DNA of 64,000 bases. It comes from Nostocales cyanobacterium HT-58-2. GTDB taxonomy: Bacteria > Cyanobacteriota > Cyanobacteriia > Cyanobacteriales > Nostocaceae. Made by a program: the position numbers and the translations under genes. Positions within the stretch are counted from its first letter, which is position 1. Every line of letters starts with the position of its first letter. The stretch lies in assembly GCA_002163975.1 (NCBI GenBank), contig CP019636.1:2765001-2829000 (forward strand), written 5' to 3'. This document shows positions 55,701 to 62,342 of the stretch, in pieces. The notes below the pieces were generated by a model. The model saw only the letters and a list, made by a program, of their open reading frames with translations, did not search any database and had not been told where the DNA came from.

Positions 55701-57305
55701 GCCAATGCAGCAGACGGAACAGATGACAAAATCTTAGGGTTGATTCCAACTGCTTGGTATCCCACTGGCGTAGTTGTTTCTCCTGATGGAAAAGAACTTG
55801 ACGTTATCAATGCTAAAGGATTGGGTGCTGGTCCCAATCCTAATGGACCAAATCCATACCAAAGCTCAACACCACCAAATCAGTACGTTGGTTCAATGAT
55901 TCAGGGATCACTGTCAATAATTGACCTGTCAGATCCTTCGCAGTTAGACCAGTATACACAGCAGGTGATTCAGAATAACGGCTTCAACGAGGGAGATAAA
56001 ATCCGGGTTGCAGGTAAGCCAAACGAAAGTGTTATTCCTTTGCGTGCTGGTGACCCTTCCCCAATTAAGCATGTGATTTACGTCATTAAGGAAAACCGTA
56101 CCTATGACCAAGTCTTGGGCAGTTTGGAGAAAGGAAACGGCGATCCAAGTTTGAATCTTTTTGGTGACGAATCAGCTCCCAACCAAAGACAATTAGCACG
56201 ACAGTTTGTCACGCTAGATAATTTTTATGCTGATGCAGAAGTTTCTGCTGATGGCTGGAATTGGTCTACTGCAGCCATAGCAAATACTTACGTGCAGAAG
56301 AACTGGCCTGCGAATTATTCAAGTCCTGGTCGAAATCGCCCCTATGACTTTGAGGGCGGCAATTACGCTACATCACCAGGTAAAGACCCAACCGATGCGT
56401 TTATCTGGAATAAACTCAGTGATGCAGGTATCGACTACCGTAACTATGGTTTCCGAGTCTTCAGTGGTCAAGTCGCCGTAAATACCACAACAGGTGAAAC
56501 GACGGAGCCAAGACTGGCGGCTAATACAGACCTTAACTTCCCAGGCTACGATCTGACAATCTCAGACCAAACCCGTTTTGACGAGTGGCTCAAGGAGTTC
56601 CAGCAGTACAAAACTAATGGAAATCTTCCTGGTGTAGAGTTTGTCAGACTTCCTAATGACCATACCAATGGAACAAGGGTCGGTACCCCAACCCCCAGAG
56701 CTTATGTCGCGGATAATGACTTAGCTCTGGGTAAGCTTGTAGATGCTGTCTCCCATTCTCAGTACTGGAAAGACACAGCCATCTTTGTGGTTGAAGACGA
56801 TGCCCAGAATGGTCCGGATCACGTTGATGCCCATCGCACAATTGCTCAAGTGATCAGCCCTTACACTCAAACGGGCAAAGTTGATTCCACCTTCTACGAC
56901 ACGTCTTCAATGCTACGTACTATCGAGCAGATCGTTGGCATTGCACCACTCTCACAATTTGATGCTGCAGCAACGCCAATGCTCAATAGCTTCACTGACA
57001 AACCGGATTTCACCGCTTATACAGCCATAGTCCCAACGCAATCCTTGGATGAAAAGAATCCAGTTAATGCTCCTCTGGCTGCTCAAGCTGAAACTGTAGA
57101 TTTCTCACAAGAAGACCGAGTTCCAGATCAGTTGTTAACTGAAATGGTTTGGAAGAGTGTTAAAGGTGCAGACAGCGAAGTACCCACAACTAAGACCAGC
57201 TTCGGTGGTCGTAATGGGGGCTTAGGTAATGAGGATGACGATGAGGAAGTAAGTAGTTTAGTTCAAACTGGTGGTCTTAAGAGGAAAGATGATGATGACG
57301 ACTAG
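52797..57305 (+). CDS. Dual phosphoesterase: type I phosphodiesterase, YVTN propeller and acid-phosphoesterase domain
   Basis: 1502 aa. Residues about 40-640 form an alkaline-phosphatase-superfamily phosphodiesterase: Asp55 in FVADGLRP, nucleophile Thr91 in FPTFTTPN, metal ligands in SRDPDGTQHNQGD, ADHGFS and GMHGSFGRGD. About 690-1040 is a YVTN-type beta-propeller (GVALSPDGNTLLVSND, GNNKIRVYDV, TLYVANATNNDVAVI). About 1085-1400 is a PF04185-type phosphoesterase: KENRTYDQVLG (Glu1099), LDNFYADAEVSADGWNW, NDHTNG and VVEDDAQNGPDHVDAHRT. The tail is Asp-rich. No signal peptide is visible, so export would need another route. The combination suggests phosphate scavenging from organophosphates; substrate inferred, not seen. 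Confidence 0.88.
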   Translation: MDFLGDSSVTASANSLTNHLETGNYGLGSNFDLQNDGQILGRGSSGRNVIIFVADGLRPSSINPEDAPTLYQLRQEGVNFSNSHSLFPTFTTPNAAAIATGHYLGDTGDFSNTIYTGYPVFAGGGNGTPTAFIENDAILSDIDEHFGGNYLDEETLLAYARQNGYNTAAVGKLGPTLIQDVTQGNVGPDGTIPTPGTIIIDDSTGKTGGVPLSSEITKRLVDAGVGATAPDRSNGVASTNQLSNGYSGNNTAPGTLAANTVQQQYFTNAVTKAILPDFVEKGDPFALVYWSRDPDGTQHNQGDSLNSLTPGINGPTSKAAVKNADNNLKQILDFINSDPQLAANTDIFITADHGFSTISKQLTDTQGGKVNDYASSLTYPGVNAGYLPGGFVAIDIAHELGLPLYDADTPTADAKNYTLVDPTQGQRPRNGDGLIGGSGVIQDKPDAKVVVAANGGSDLIYVPDNDPETVKQVVDFLSKQDYTSGLFVDDQFGNIPGTLPLSSINLKGSTQLPTPSIVLNFRTFATDSNNPFGSQVEIADTGLQQGQGMHGSFGRGDTYNNMIAFGPDFKQGYTDNAPVSNADVPITLAKVLGFDIPQNGNLTGRVIDEALVGGPNDVFYSKGTLESNPTADGVKTYLNYQQVGDTKYFDAAGFEGRTVGLSTLPPGTAQVPDRPYPGPQTEGPSVTPQGWFLTPAGKQVQLGDRPYGVALSPDGNTLLVSNDGQSTQSLQVVDRATGTVVQTIPYGSPEALYIGVVFSPDGKKAYASAGGNNKIRVYDVQGQQLTETDPILLPPQTPDGKPLNLYPAGLTISKDGNTLFVADNLGDAMSIIDLPSRQVTDTIHVGHNPYTVQLDKNGKFAYVSNWGDTTVSVIDVPDGEVEYTIPVGTHPNAMALNPNNNELYVANADSDDVSVIDTKTKTVIRTIDLAPYPGAKEGSSPNALTVSPDGSTLYVANATNNDVAVIRLANAADGTDDKILGLIPTAWYPTGVVVSPDGKELDVINAKGLGAGPNPNGPNPYQSSTPPNQYVGSMIQGSLSIIDLSDPSQLDQYTQQVIQNNGFNEGDKIRVAGKPNESVIPLRAGDPSPIKHVIYVIKENRTYDQVLGSLEKGNGDPSLNLFGDESAPNQRQLARQFVTLDNFYADAEVSADGWNWSTAAIANTYVQKNWPANYSSPGRNRPYDFEGGNYATSPGKDPTDAFIWNKLSDAGIDYRNYGFRVFSGQVAVNTTTGETTEPRLAANTDLNFPGYDLTISDQTRFDEWLKEFQQYKTNGNLPGVEFVRLPNDHTNGTRVGTPTPRAYVADNDLALGKLVDAVSHSQYWKDTAIFVVEDDAQNGPDHVDAHRTIAQVISPYTQTGKVDSTFYDTSSMLRTIEQIVGIAPLSQFDAAATPMLNSFTDKPDFTAYTAIVPTQSLDEKNPVNAPLAAQAETVDFSQEDRVPDQLLTEMVWKSVKGADSEVPTTKTSFGGRNGGLGNEDDDEEVSSLVQTGGLKRKDDDDD

Positions 57306-57339
57306 ACTCCCAAGTGCGATAAGTCAGCATAAATAGTTT

Positions 57340-57392
57340 CACAATACCAAGAAACTCGATTTTTCTAGAAAATCGGGTTTCTTGGTATTGTG
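57340..57392. terminator. Large palindrome after the phosphoesterase gene
   Basis: CACAATACCAAGAAACTCGAT then TTTTTCTAG and AAAATCGGGTTTCTTGGTAT form near-perfect arms of about 23 bp with a short loop. Strong terminator candidate 35 bp after the stop; the AAGAAAC..CGAT...GTTTCTT form is also a widely dispersed cyanobacterial repeat. Confidence 0.6.
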
Positions 57393-57831
57393 AGTTGGCG
57401 ATCGCCAACCTCAATTAGCTCCTATTTCCCTTAAAATCCTTGTGCTTCAAGCCGTTTAACCCTGATGCCAGTATTTATAAACAGTTAGGGTAAGCAGGGT
57501 CTGTATTGCTTGTCTTGTCTTTGTTTTGAGGCAGGGTCGGGCAAGTGTACAAAATTGCTACTCATTTGCTACTCAAAAATCACCCCAAGCCCCTGATTTT
57601 TCACATAGACAAATTGAGTCCAATTCTCAATAACATTGTTTGTTACTTAGTAAAGTAGACTGGCGATCGCCGTTTGCGCAGCGTTCCGCAGGAAAGGCTT
57701 AAGCTCCGCTTATCGCCGAACGCGAGTGCGTGTCCCACAGGACAAGGCTAAGCGCTCCTCTGTTCGCTGGAATTTGACCCGCAAGTATTAACACAACTTG
57801 TGGGTTTTTGACGTTGTCATGAATGCGGTAT
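57393..57831. repeat. Intergenic stretch with dispersed repeats
   Basis: Gene-free stretch between the phosphoesterase terminator and the fibre cassette. It includes two TTGCTACTCA copies with an 11-base period (57555-57564 and 57566-57575) and, at about 57663-57777, a repeat block with GCGCAGCGTTCCGCAGGAAA and GCTAAGCGCTCCTCTG, the style of Nostocales small dispersed repeats. No protein or RNA gene is recognisable. Confidence 0.4.
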
Positions 57832-57858
57832 AAAACGGATTAAGTACTAATCCGTTTT
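57832..57858 (+). promoter_or_regulatory. Terminator-like hairpin directly before the cassette start codon
   Basis: AAAACGGATTA (57832-57842) pairs with TAATCCGTTTT (57848-57858), an 11-bp stem with a 5-base loop and a T-run, ending 4 bases before ATG 57863. No Shine-Dalgarno is present between hairpin and start. Expected effect is attenuation of, or processing before, the five-gene cassette. Confidence 0.6.
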
Positions 57859-57862
57859 TCTT

Positions 57863-58192
57863 ATGGCAGAACCAACCTTGCAGCAAGTATTCGGTGCAAA
57901 CGCGACTCAAGACGCGAACATTCTCACCATTAAAAAATCGGACCTCACAGGAGTGGGACTGACACCAGCAGCAACCAACACAGCAGAATCGCTGGTGGTT
58001 GCACTGGTTAAGCTGTGGGAAACCACTTTAACAACAACAAATCAAGAATCCAACCCAGAACAGCAGATCACAATTGAGGATGGATTCCCCTCCATCGTTT
58101 TTCGGAACAATACAAACTATCGTCAATATCCGAAAACAATTGCTTTTCAAAAGCCTGATAAGTCTGCTGATTTAGACCCAGATGATTACTAA
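57863..58192 (+). CDS. Fibre cassette protein 1, unknown domain shared with protein 3
   Basis: 109 aa, soluble, mixed helix/sheet. Its pattern LQQVFGANATQDANILTIKK then SDLTGVGLTPAATNTAESLV, with IEDGFPSIVFRN and PKTIAFQKP, is also found in the C-terminal half of cassette protein 3 (MQACFGINVFQNADSIMIQK, SDLPNLTSNINNRAEQLLAA), so the two share a domain of about 90 residues. No known motif is visible. The acidic tail ends DLDPDDY. Gene 2 starts 3 bp after its stop. Confidence 0.65.
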   Translation: MAEPTLQQVFGANATQDANILTIKKSDLTGVGLTPAATNTAESLVVALVKLWETTLTTTNQESNPEQQITIEDGFPSIVFRNNTNYRQYPKTIAFQKPDKSADLDPDDY

Positions 58193-58195
58193 ATT

Positions 58196-58969
58196 ATGGC
58201 AATAGCAACACGAACTGATAGTAGTTTAGCAGCGAACTTCACGCAAGCATCTTTAATTGATGCCATCAAGCAGGGATTTACCAATGCAGGATTCTCTAAT
58301 CCTGTGGATGAGTTTACCAGTGGGAGTGATAAAAATCTGGTTTACAGTCAAATTGTAGATAGTAATAAAAAATACGGTTCCAACTTTATTAAAGTTAGGC
58401 TCACGACTGGATTTTCAATTTATCAACAGATTTTTACGGCTTGGAATCCTTCCAATCACTCAGGCGAGAACGGTAGCAATGAGTATGGTTACTACTATGG
58501 ATTTGACTCCAAATCACCTGTCAATATTGTGAGTTTAAACGGAGGGAATGAATATAAATTTAATTGTTTATCTCAGGGAGGTAGCTTTTGGTTGTTGGGA
58601 ATTCTGGTACCAGAAAAGCGTCCAACCTGGTGGGACTTGAATTCCTTTAGCTATGGTTTTATTCCGGCTAACTTTTATTTAAACGAATGGAGAAGTAGCA
58701 ATGTGAATCCCTACTCGAATTCCACTTATTCTGTCAGCTTAGCATATGGACAACTGACTAATCCTAATCCACAAACAAATAAGCGGGATATTATGGCAGG
58801 GCTTTTGTTTTATACACAAAGCAATTGTGGGATAGCCTGTAAAACTTCTGATGAATTAGTCATGTGTTCTGCCAATGGGATTGCACGATATGAATTCATT
58901 CAGGCAAGTGGAATGCAATATTTAGTGGTGAATCCTGGTGCAGGAGGGCTAGCAGTTAGAATTTCATGA
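58196..58969 (+). CDS. Fibre cassette protein 2, phage-structural-like, unknown
   Basis: 257 aa. N-terminus SLIDAIKQGFTNAGFSNPVD and the beta-rich, aromatic-rich body (YYGFDSKSPVNIVSLNGGNE; GSFWLLGILVPEKRPTWWDL) resemble small tail- or virion-associated proteins of cyanophages by composition, though I know no specific homologue. Two Cys near positions 210-230 (NCGIACKTSDELVMCSAN) could pair. No signal peptide or membrane helix. Its stop overlaps the start of gene 3 by 4 bp (ATGA), indicating translational coupling. Confidence 0.6.
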   Translation: MAIATRTDSSLAANFTQASLIDAIKQGFTNAGFSNPVDEFTSGSDKNLVYSQIVDSNKKYGSNFIKVRLTTGFSIYQQIFTAWNPSNHSGENGSNEYGYYYGFDSKSPVNIVSLNGGNEYKFNCLSQGGSFWLLGILVPEKRPTWWDLNSFSYGFIPANFYLNEWRSSNVNPYSNSTYSVSLAYGQLTNPNPQTNKRDIMAGLLFYTQSNCGIACKTSDELVMCSANGIARYEFIQASGMQYLVVNPGAGGLAVRIS

Positions 58970-59544
58970 TAGATGCTCAAGTGACTGCTAATAGTGATTT
59001 TACTGTAGGTGAATTGAGCGGAGGTGGAATAGTAATTGATTCTACCTCTTTCATCAATGGTGCTTTACTTGGTGAAGCATTATCAACAACATCTATTGAC
59101 ACTCAAACTGGGTTATTAATTGCTAACGGTGTTCTCATAGATTCGTTGAGTGACACTCAAATAGGATTATTAGTTGCTCATGGTGTTCTTATAGATTCGC
59201 CATTACCGACTTCTGGTTCTATTGTCATTACTGGCTATGTGACTCCCAATTCCAATTTTCAAAATTATCTTTTAGCAATGCAAGCTTGCTTTGGAATCAA
59301 TGTGTTCCAAAATGCTGATTCCATTATGATTCAAAAATCAGATTTACCAAATCTAACCTCAAATATTAATAATCGGGCTGAACAACTTTTAGCTGCTATC
59401 TTCTTACAAATGCTATCTAACTATAAAATTTCTTCAATCACAGATAAATTTGAGATTTTTCAATGGAAGTCTTTGATTGAACAGAATCATGTGAAACATT
59501 TATTTGTGATTCAAGAGCTACAAAGCATTGGAGATAAAGTATGA
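58966..59544 (+). CDS. Fibre cassette protein 3, repeat plus domain shared with protein 1
   Basis: 192 aa. The N-terminal third is beta-like and contains an 18-residue near-repeat, DTQTGLLIANGVLIDSLS and DTQIGLLVAHGVLIDSP (59098-59205 at the DNA level). From about residue 98 onward the protein matches cassette protein 1 (see that entry), ending KHLFVIQELQSIG. This arrangement looks like a duplicated binding module grafted onto a beta stalk. It overlaps gene 4 by 4 bp (ATGA). Confidence 0.65.
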   Translation: MIDAQVTANSDFTVGELSGGGIVIDSTSFINGALLGEALSTTSIDTQTGLLIANGVLIDSLSDTQIGLLVAHGVLIDSPLPTSGSIVITGYVTPNSNFQNYLLAMQACFGINVFQNADSIMIQKSDLPNLTSNINNRAEQLLAAIFLQMLSNYKISSITDKFEIFQWKSLIEQNHVKHLFVIQELQSIGDKV

Positions 59545-60194
59545 GCTACTGTTCGCAAAAAGAGAAAGGTGTAGTGAGATGGAGTTTTTTCAATAAAAAA
59601 GAACAAACTTTTATCGCGCAAGCCAATCAACTTCCTATAGATGTTAATACGAGCAATGAGAAATATCAAACTTTTCATCAAAGTTTTGAAAAAGTTTACT
59701 CAGGTCTAGAATTAATTTCTCATGATTTCGTCATTGATGCTCCTCCAGAAGTGCCAAAAGGATTAAAAATTCCTCCAGAAATATATTTATTGTCAGGGGT
59801 TTGGGATGACCACGGTACAATTGGTAATTATGATACTGGATATGGAATTGTTAAAAGATACAGTGGTGAACCTTTAAAAATTGGTGATGGCTATTCAATT
59901 AATGGCACTGTCGTTAATGAAATGCGTACAGAATGTTATGTCAGATTATCTCTTCTATGGAAATGGTTAGGATGTGAAATCACCATTACTTCCTCTCAAT
60001 CTGGTCAAAAGTTACTAGTAGATTCTGGTACTTGTCCGGTGCATTTTCATGTATCTTGCAATGATGACTGCCCGTCTGGTTACATTCGCTGCGAAACATC
60101 TCAATATCCAGGGTATTGTTGTATTCCTTGCAATGAAATTAAATCTAATATTGTTGCTGCTACTAATGCTATTAGGAGCTTAAATCATGGCTGA
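59541..60194 (+). CDS. Fibre cassette protein 4, Cys-rich C-terminus
   Basis: 217 aa, soluble. The N-terminal part ([40 protein letters not shown]) is beta-rich. The C-terminal 60 residues contain nine Cys, in groups such as [26 protein letters not shown] and PGYCCIPC, which could form disulphides or a zinc site; disulphides would require an oxidising, i.e. extracellular, location. No signal peptide is visible. Overlaps gene 5 by 8 bp. Confidence 0.6.
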   Translation: MSYCSQKEKGVVRWSFFNKKEQTFIAQANQLPIDVNTSNEKYQTFHQSFEKVYSGLELISHDFVIDAPPEVPKGLKIPPEIYLLSGVWDDHGTIGNYDTGYGIVKRYSGEPLKIGDGYSINGTVVNEMRTECYVRLSLLWKWLGCEITITSSQSGQKLLVDSGTCPVHFHVSCNDDCPSGYIRCETSQYPGYCCIPCNEIKSNIVAATNAIRSLNHG

Positions 60195-62298
60195 TTGCTG
60201 TGCCCAATTACGAGCAGAATTAGCAGCGCTACGGGCGGAAATTGCTAAGCTCAAAAAAATTGATGAAGAAAAAATTATAGCCAAAGCTGTAAAACGTTCT
60301 GAGGCTTCTATTGTCCCTCAAATCTCTCCAATAGCAAATGGAATTGTTGTTGCAGAAGTAGGACCTTTGCGAGATGCTGTCGCCTCTGCTTTTAGAAAAG
60401 CCGCAGTTGCTGAAGGGGTAGCGAATACTGCTAAAGGTGTTGCGGAAAATGCAAATGGAGCGGCGAAATCTGCCAGAAGTCTTGCTAACAAAGCTTACGG
60501 TGTGGGTGTAGGTGCTCATGATTTAGCAACCGCTGCATCCTCAAAAGCTGGAAATGCATTGACAACGGCAGTTGAAGCAGTAGCAAAAATTGCTTCCTTA
60601 GCAGCATCTGTTGCAGCCTTAGCAGCCAGTATCGCGACCTTACGAGTGCTTGCAGGCAGGATTGATGCTGTAGAGAACGGAGTAGACAGACTGGGTGCAG
60701 ATTTATCAAGAGTGCTGAGTCTTTTAGGACTATTTGTCAGACGCAGTGAAATTGGGCGGTTACGGGGACCACAGGGTGAACGTGGACTAAGAGGTGAACG
60801 CGGACCGCAAGGACAACGAGGCGAACGAGGGGTGCAAGGACCACGAGGGCTGCAAGGACCGCGAGGACTTCAAGGACCACGTGGACTTCAAGGATTGCGA
60901 GGACCTCAAGGACTGCGAGGACTTCAAGGACCACGAGGCGATCGCGGTTTGCAGGGATTGCGCGGATCTCAAGGTGAGCGTGGCTTGCAGGGATTACCAG
61001 GAAAACAAGGACTACAAGGACTAGCGGGTGCTCCGGGCCGGCAGGGTGAACGAGGACTGCAAGGACTACAAGGACTAGCGGGTGCTCCGGGTCGGCAAGG
61101 TGAACGAGGGCTACAAGGACCAGCGGGTGCTCCGGGTGCTCCGGGTCGGCAGGGTGAACGAGGGCTGCAAGGACTACCAGGTCATCAGGGTGTTTCTGGT
61201 CCACCAGGACCTAGGGGTCCACAAGGAATTGCAGGACCACCAGGACCGCAAGGAATACCAGGTCCTCAAGGACCAGAAGGACCACCAGGAATACCAGGAG
61301 TAGAAGGAAACGGCGAAGAGGTGAAATTCGTAAATATCAGTGTGCCTGTTTTTGAATCATGCGACACAGACCGCCCAAGGTTTAGTCAACAAACTATCAC
61401 AGTTATTGCAGGTACAGAAGCTCAAGAGTTGCTGAAATTTCAACGAATAGCAGCCATTGAGGCTGATTGTTGTTATCTGTCTAAAACTGTAGGAGTTACT
61501 GATTATCCTGTCTCAGCACCTCGTATACTCACGGATGCAAACTCAGGTGTTGTCAAAATTGAGAACTTAACCCGCTTCGTTTCCTACGCAATTAAGCAAT
61601 TGGATGCAATATCAGGAAAGTACCCGATTGAAATTGAAATCGAAGATGCAGATTTAACTCAACAAGGTCAGCAGAGGGAACGAATTAAACTGCCCAATAT
61701 AGCAGAAACTTTGGCTGAAATTGTTGGGCTTTTGATGATACTTCGCACTGAAAGCGATGCGACTCTATCAGCAACAATTCGGGGAATGATTGAGGCAGGA
61801 GCCACCAAGCAAACCGCTACATTGGCATATGAGTACAGCAAAGCCAATGCTGAATACCTGGGATATAAAGGCAAGCAAGTCGAGCGCGATTTAGCGATGG
61901 CTTTCACTCCAGGAGAAGAGCAGCTTGATCAAGTTTTGAAGGAAAAGACTATTAAATATCGAGGTTGGGAGAATGATGACAAACAAGACCTCAATGATCA
62001 TCTCGCGCCACTACTAGAACTTGCTGCGATGTGGAAAGCTGCCAATTTTCGCCATATTCCGCCAGGTGCTGTTGGAGCGTTGCGGGAACTGCTCAAACGT
62101 GGTGGAGGGCAACTTGCCAATGATATGGACAATAATTCCTCCTCGGCTCATCGCAGTTCGTGGGATACATTCCTAGAAGAGGTAGAACAAGGATTTATTT
62201 CTCAGCCGGGGATAACAGATACTACGCATCCATATGGCAAGGATTTCACCCGTCGTCCACGTATCCGTAAAATAGGGACAGATTCTGAGAATCACTAA
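60187..62298 (+). CDS. Fibre cassette protein 5, collagen-like stalk protein
   Basis: 703 aa. Residues 1-30 form a heptad-rich segment ([20 protein letters not shown]), and 40-185 an Ala-rich helical region likely to trimerise. Residues 194-373 are exactly 60 uninterrupted Gly-X-Y triplets ([20 protein letters not shown] start), the sequence form of a collagen triple helix. The C-terminal 330 residues (starting [20 protein letters not shown]) are globular with helical parts and form the most likely trimer cap or receptor-facing end. No signal peptide, LPXTG or membrane anchor is visible. Probably the length-giving stalk of the cassette; its export route is unknown. Confidence 0.9.
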   Translation: MADCCAQLRAELAALRAEIAKLKKIDEEKIIAKAVKRSEASIVPQISPIANGIVVAEVGPLRDAVASAFRKAAVAEGVANTAKGVAENANGAAKSARSLANKAYGVGVGAHDLATAASSKAGNALTTAVEAVAKIASLAASVAALAASIATLRVLAGRIDAVENGVDRLGADLSRVLSLLGLFVRRSEIGRLRGPQGERGLRGERGPQGQRGERGVQGPRGLQGPRGLQGPRGLQGLRGPQGLRGLQGPRGDRGLQGLRGSQGERGLQGLPGKQGLQGLAGAPGRQGERGLQGLQGLAGAPGRQGERGLQGPAGAPGAPGRQGERGLQGLPGHQGVSGPPGPRGPQGIAGPPGPQGIPGPQGPEGPPGIPGVEGNGEEVKFVNISVPVFESCDTDRPRFSQQTITVIAGTEAQELLKFQRIAAIEADCCYLSKTVGVTDYPVSAPRILTDANSGVVKIENLTRFVSYAIKQLDAISGKYPIEIEIEDADLTQQGQQRERIKLPNIAETLAEIVGLLMILRTESDATLSATIRGMIEAGATKQTATLAYEYSKANAEYLGYKGKQVERDLAMAFTPGEEQLDQVLKEKTIKYRGWENDDKQDLNDHLAPLLELAAMWKAANFRHIPPGAVGALRELLKRGGGQLANDMDNNSSSAHRSSWDTFLEEVEQGFISQPGITDTTHPYGKDFTRRPRIRKIGTDSENH
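60766..61305 (+). repeat. Collagen-coding repeat tract
   Basis: 540 bp encoding 60 Gly-X-Y triplets. At DNA level, larger near-repeats are visible, for example GCGGGTGCTCCGGGTCGGCA and GGTGAACGAGGGCT-type blocks recurring at about 61022-61160, so part of the tract expanded recently by duplication. Confidence 0.8.
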
Positions 62299-62342
62299 AA
62301 TCAAGTTTAACGAGGCAGTGTGCTTCTCAGTCAGCTTTGGAT

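Noticed and set aside
60794-61303. Long alternative frames on both strands of the collagen tract
   Set aside because: They are produced by the periodic codon composition of Gly-X-Y repeats and have no independent start signals.
57863-62298. Fibre cassette considered as part of a complete prophage or tailocin
   Set aside because: No terminase, portal, capsid, sheath, tape-measure, lysis or integrase gene is present within the window; only a fibre-like block is supported.
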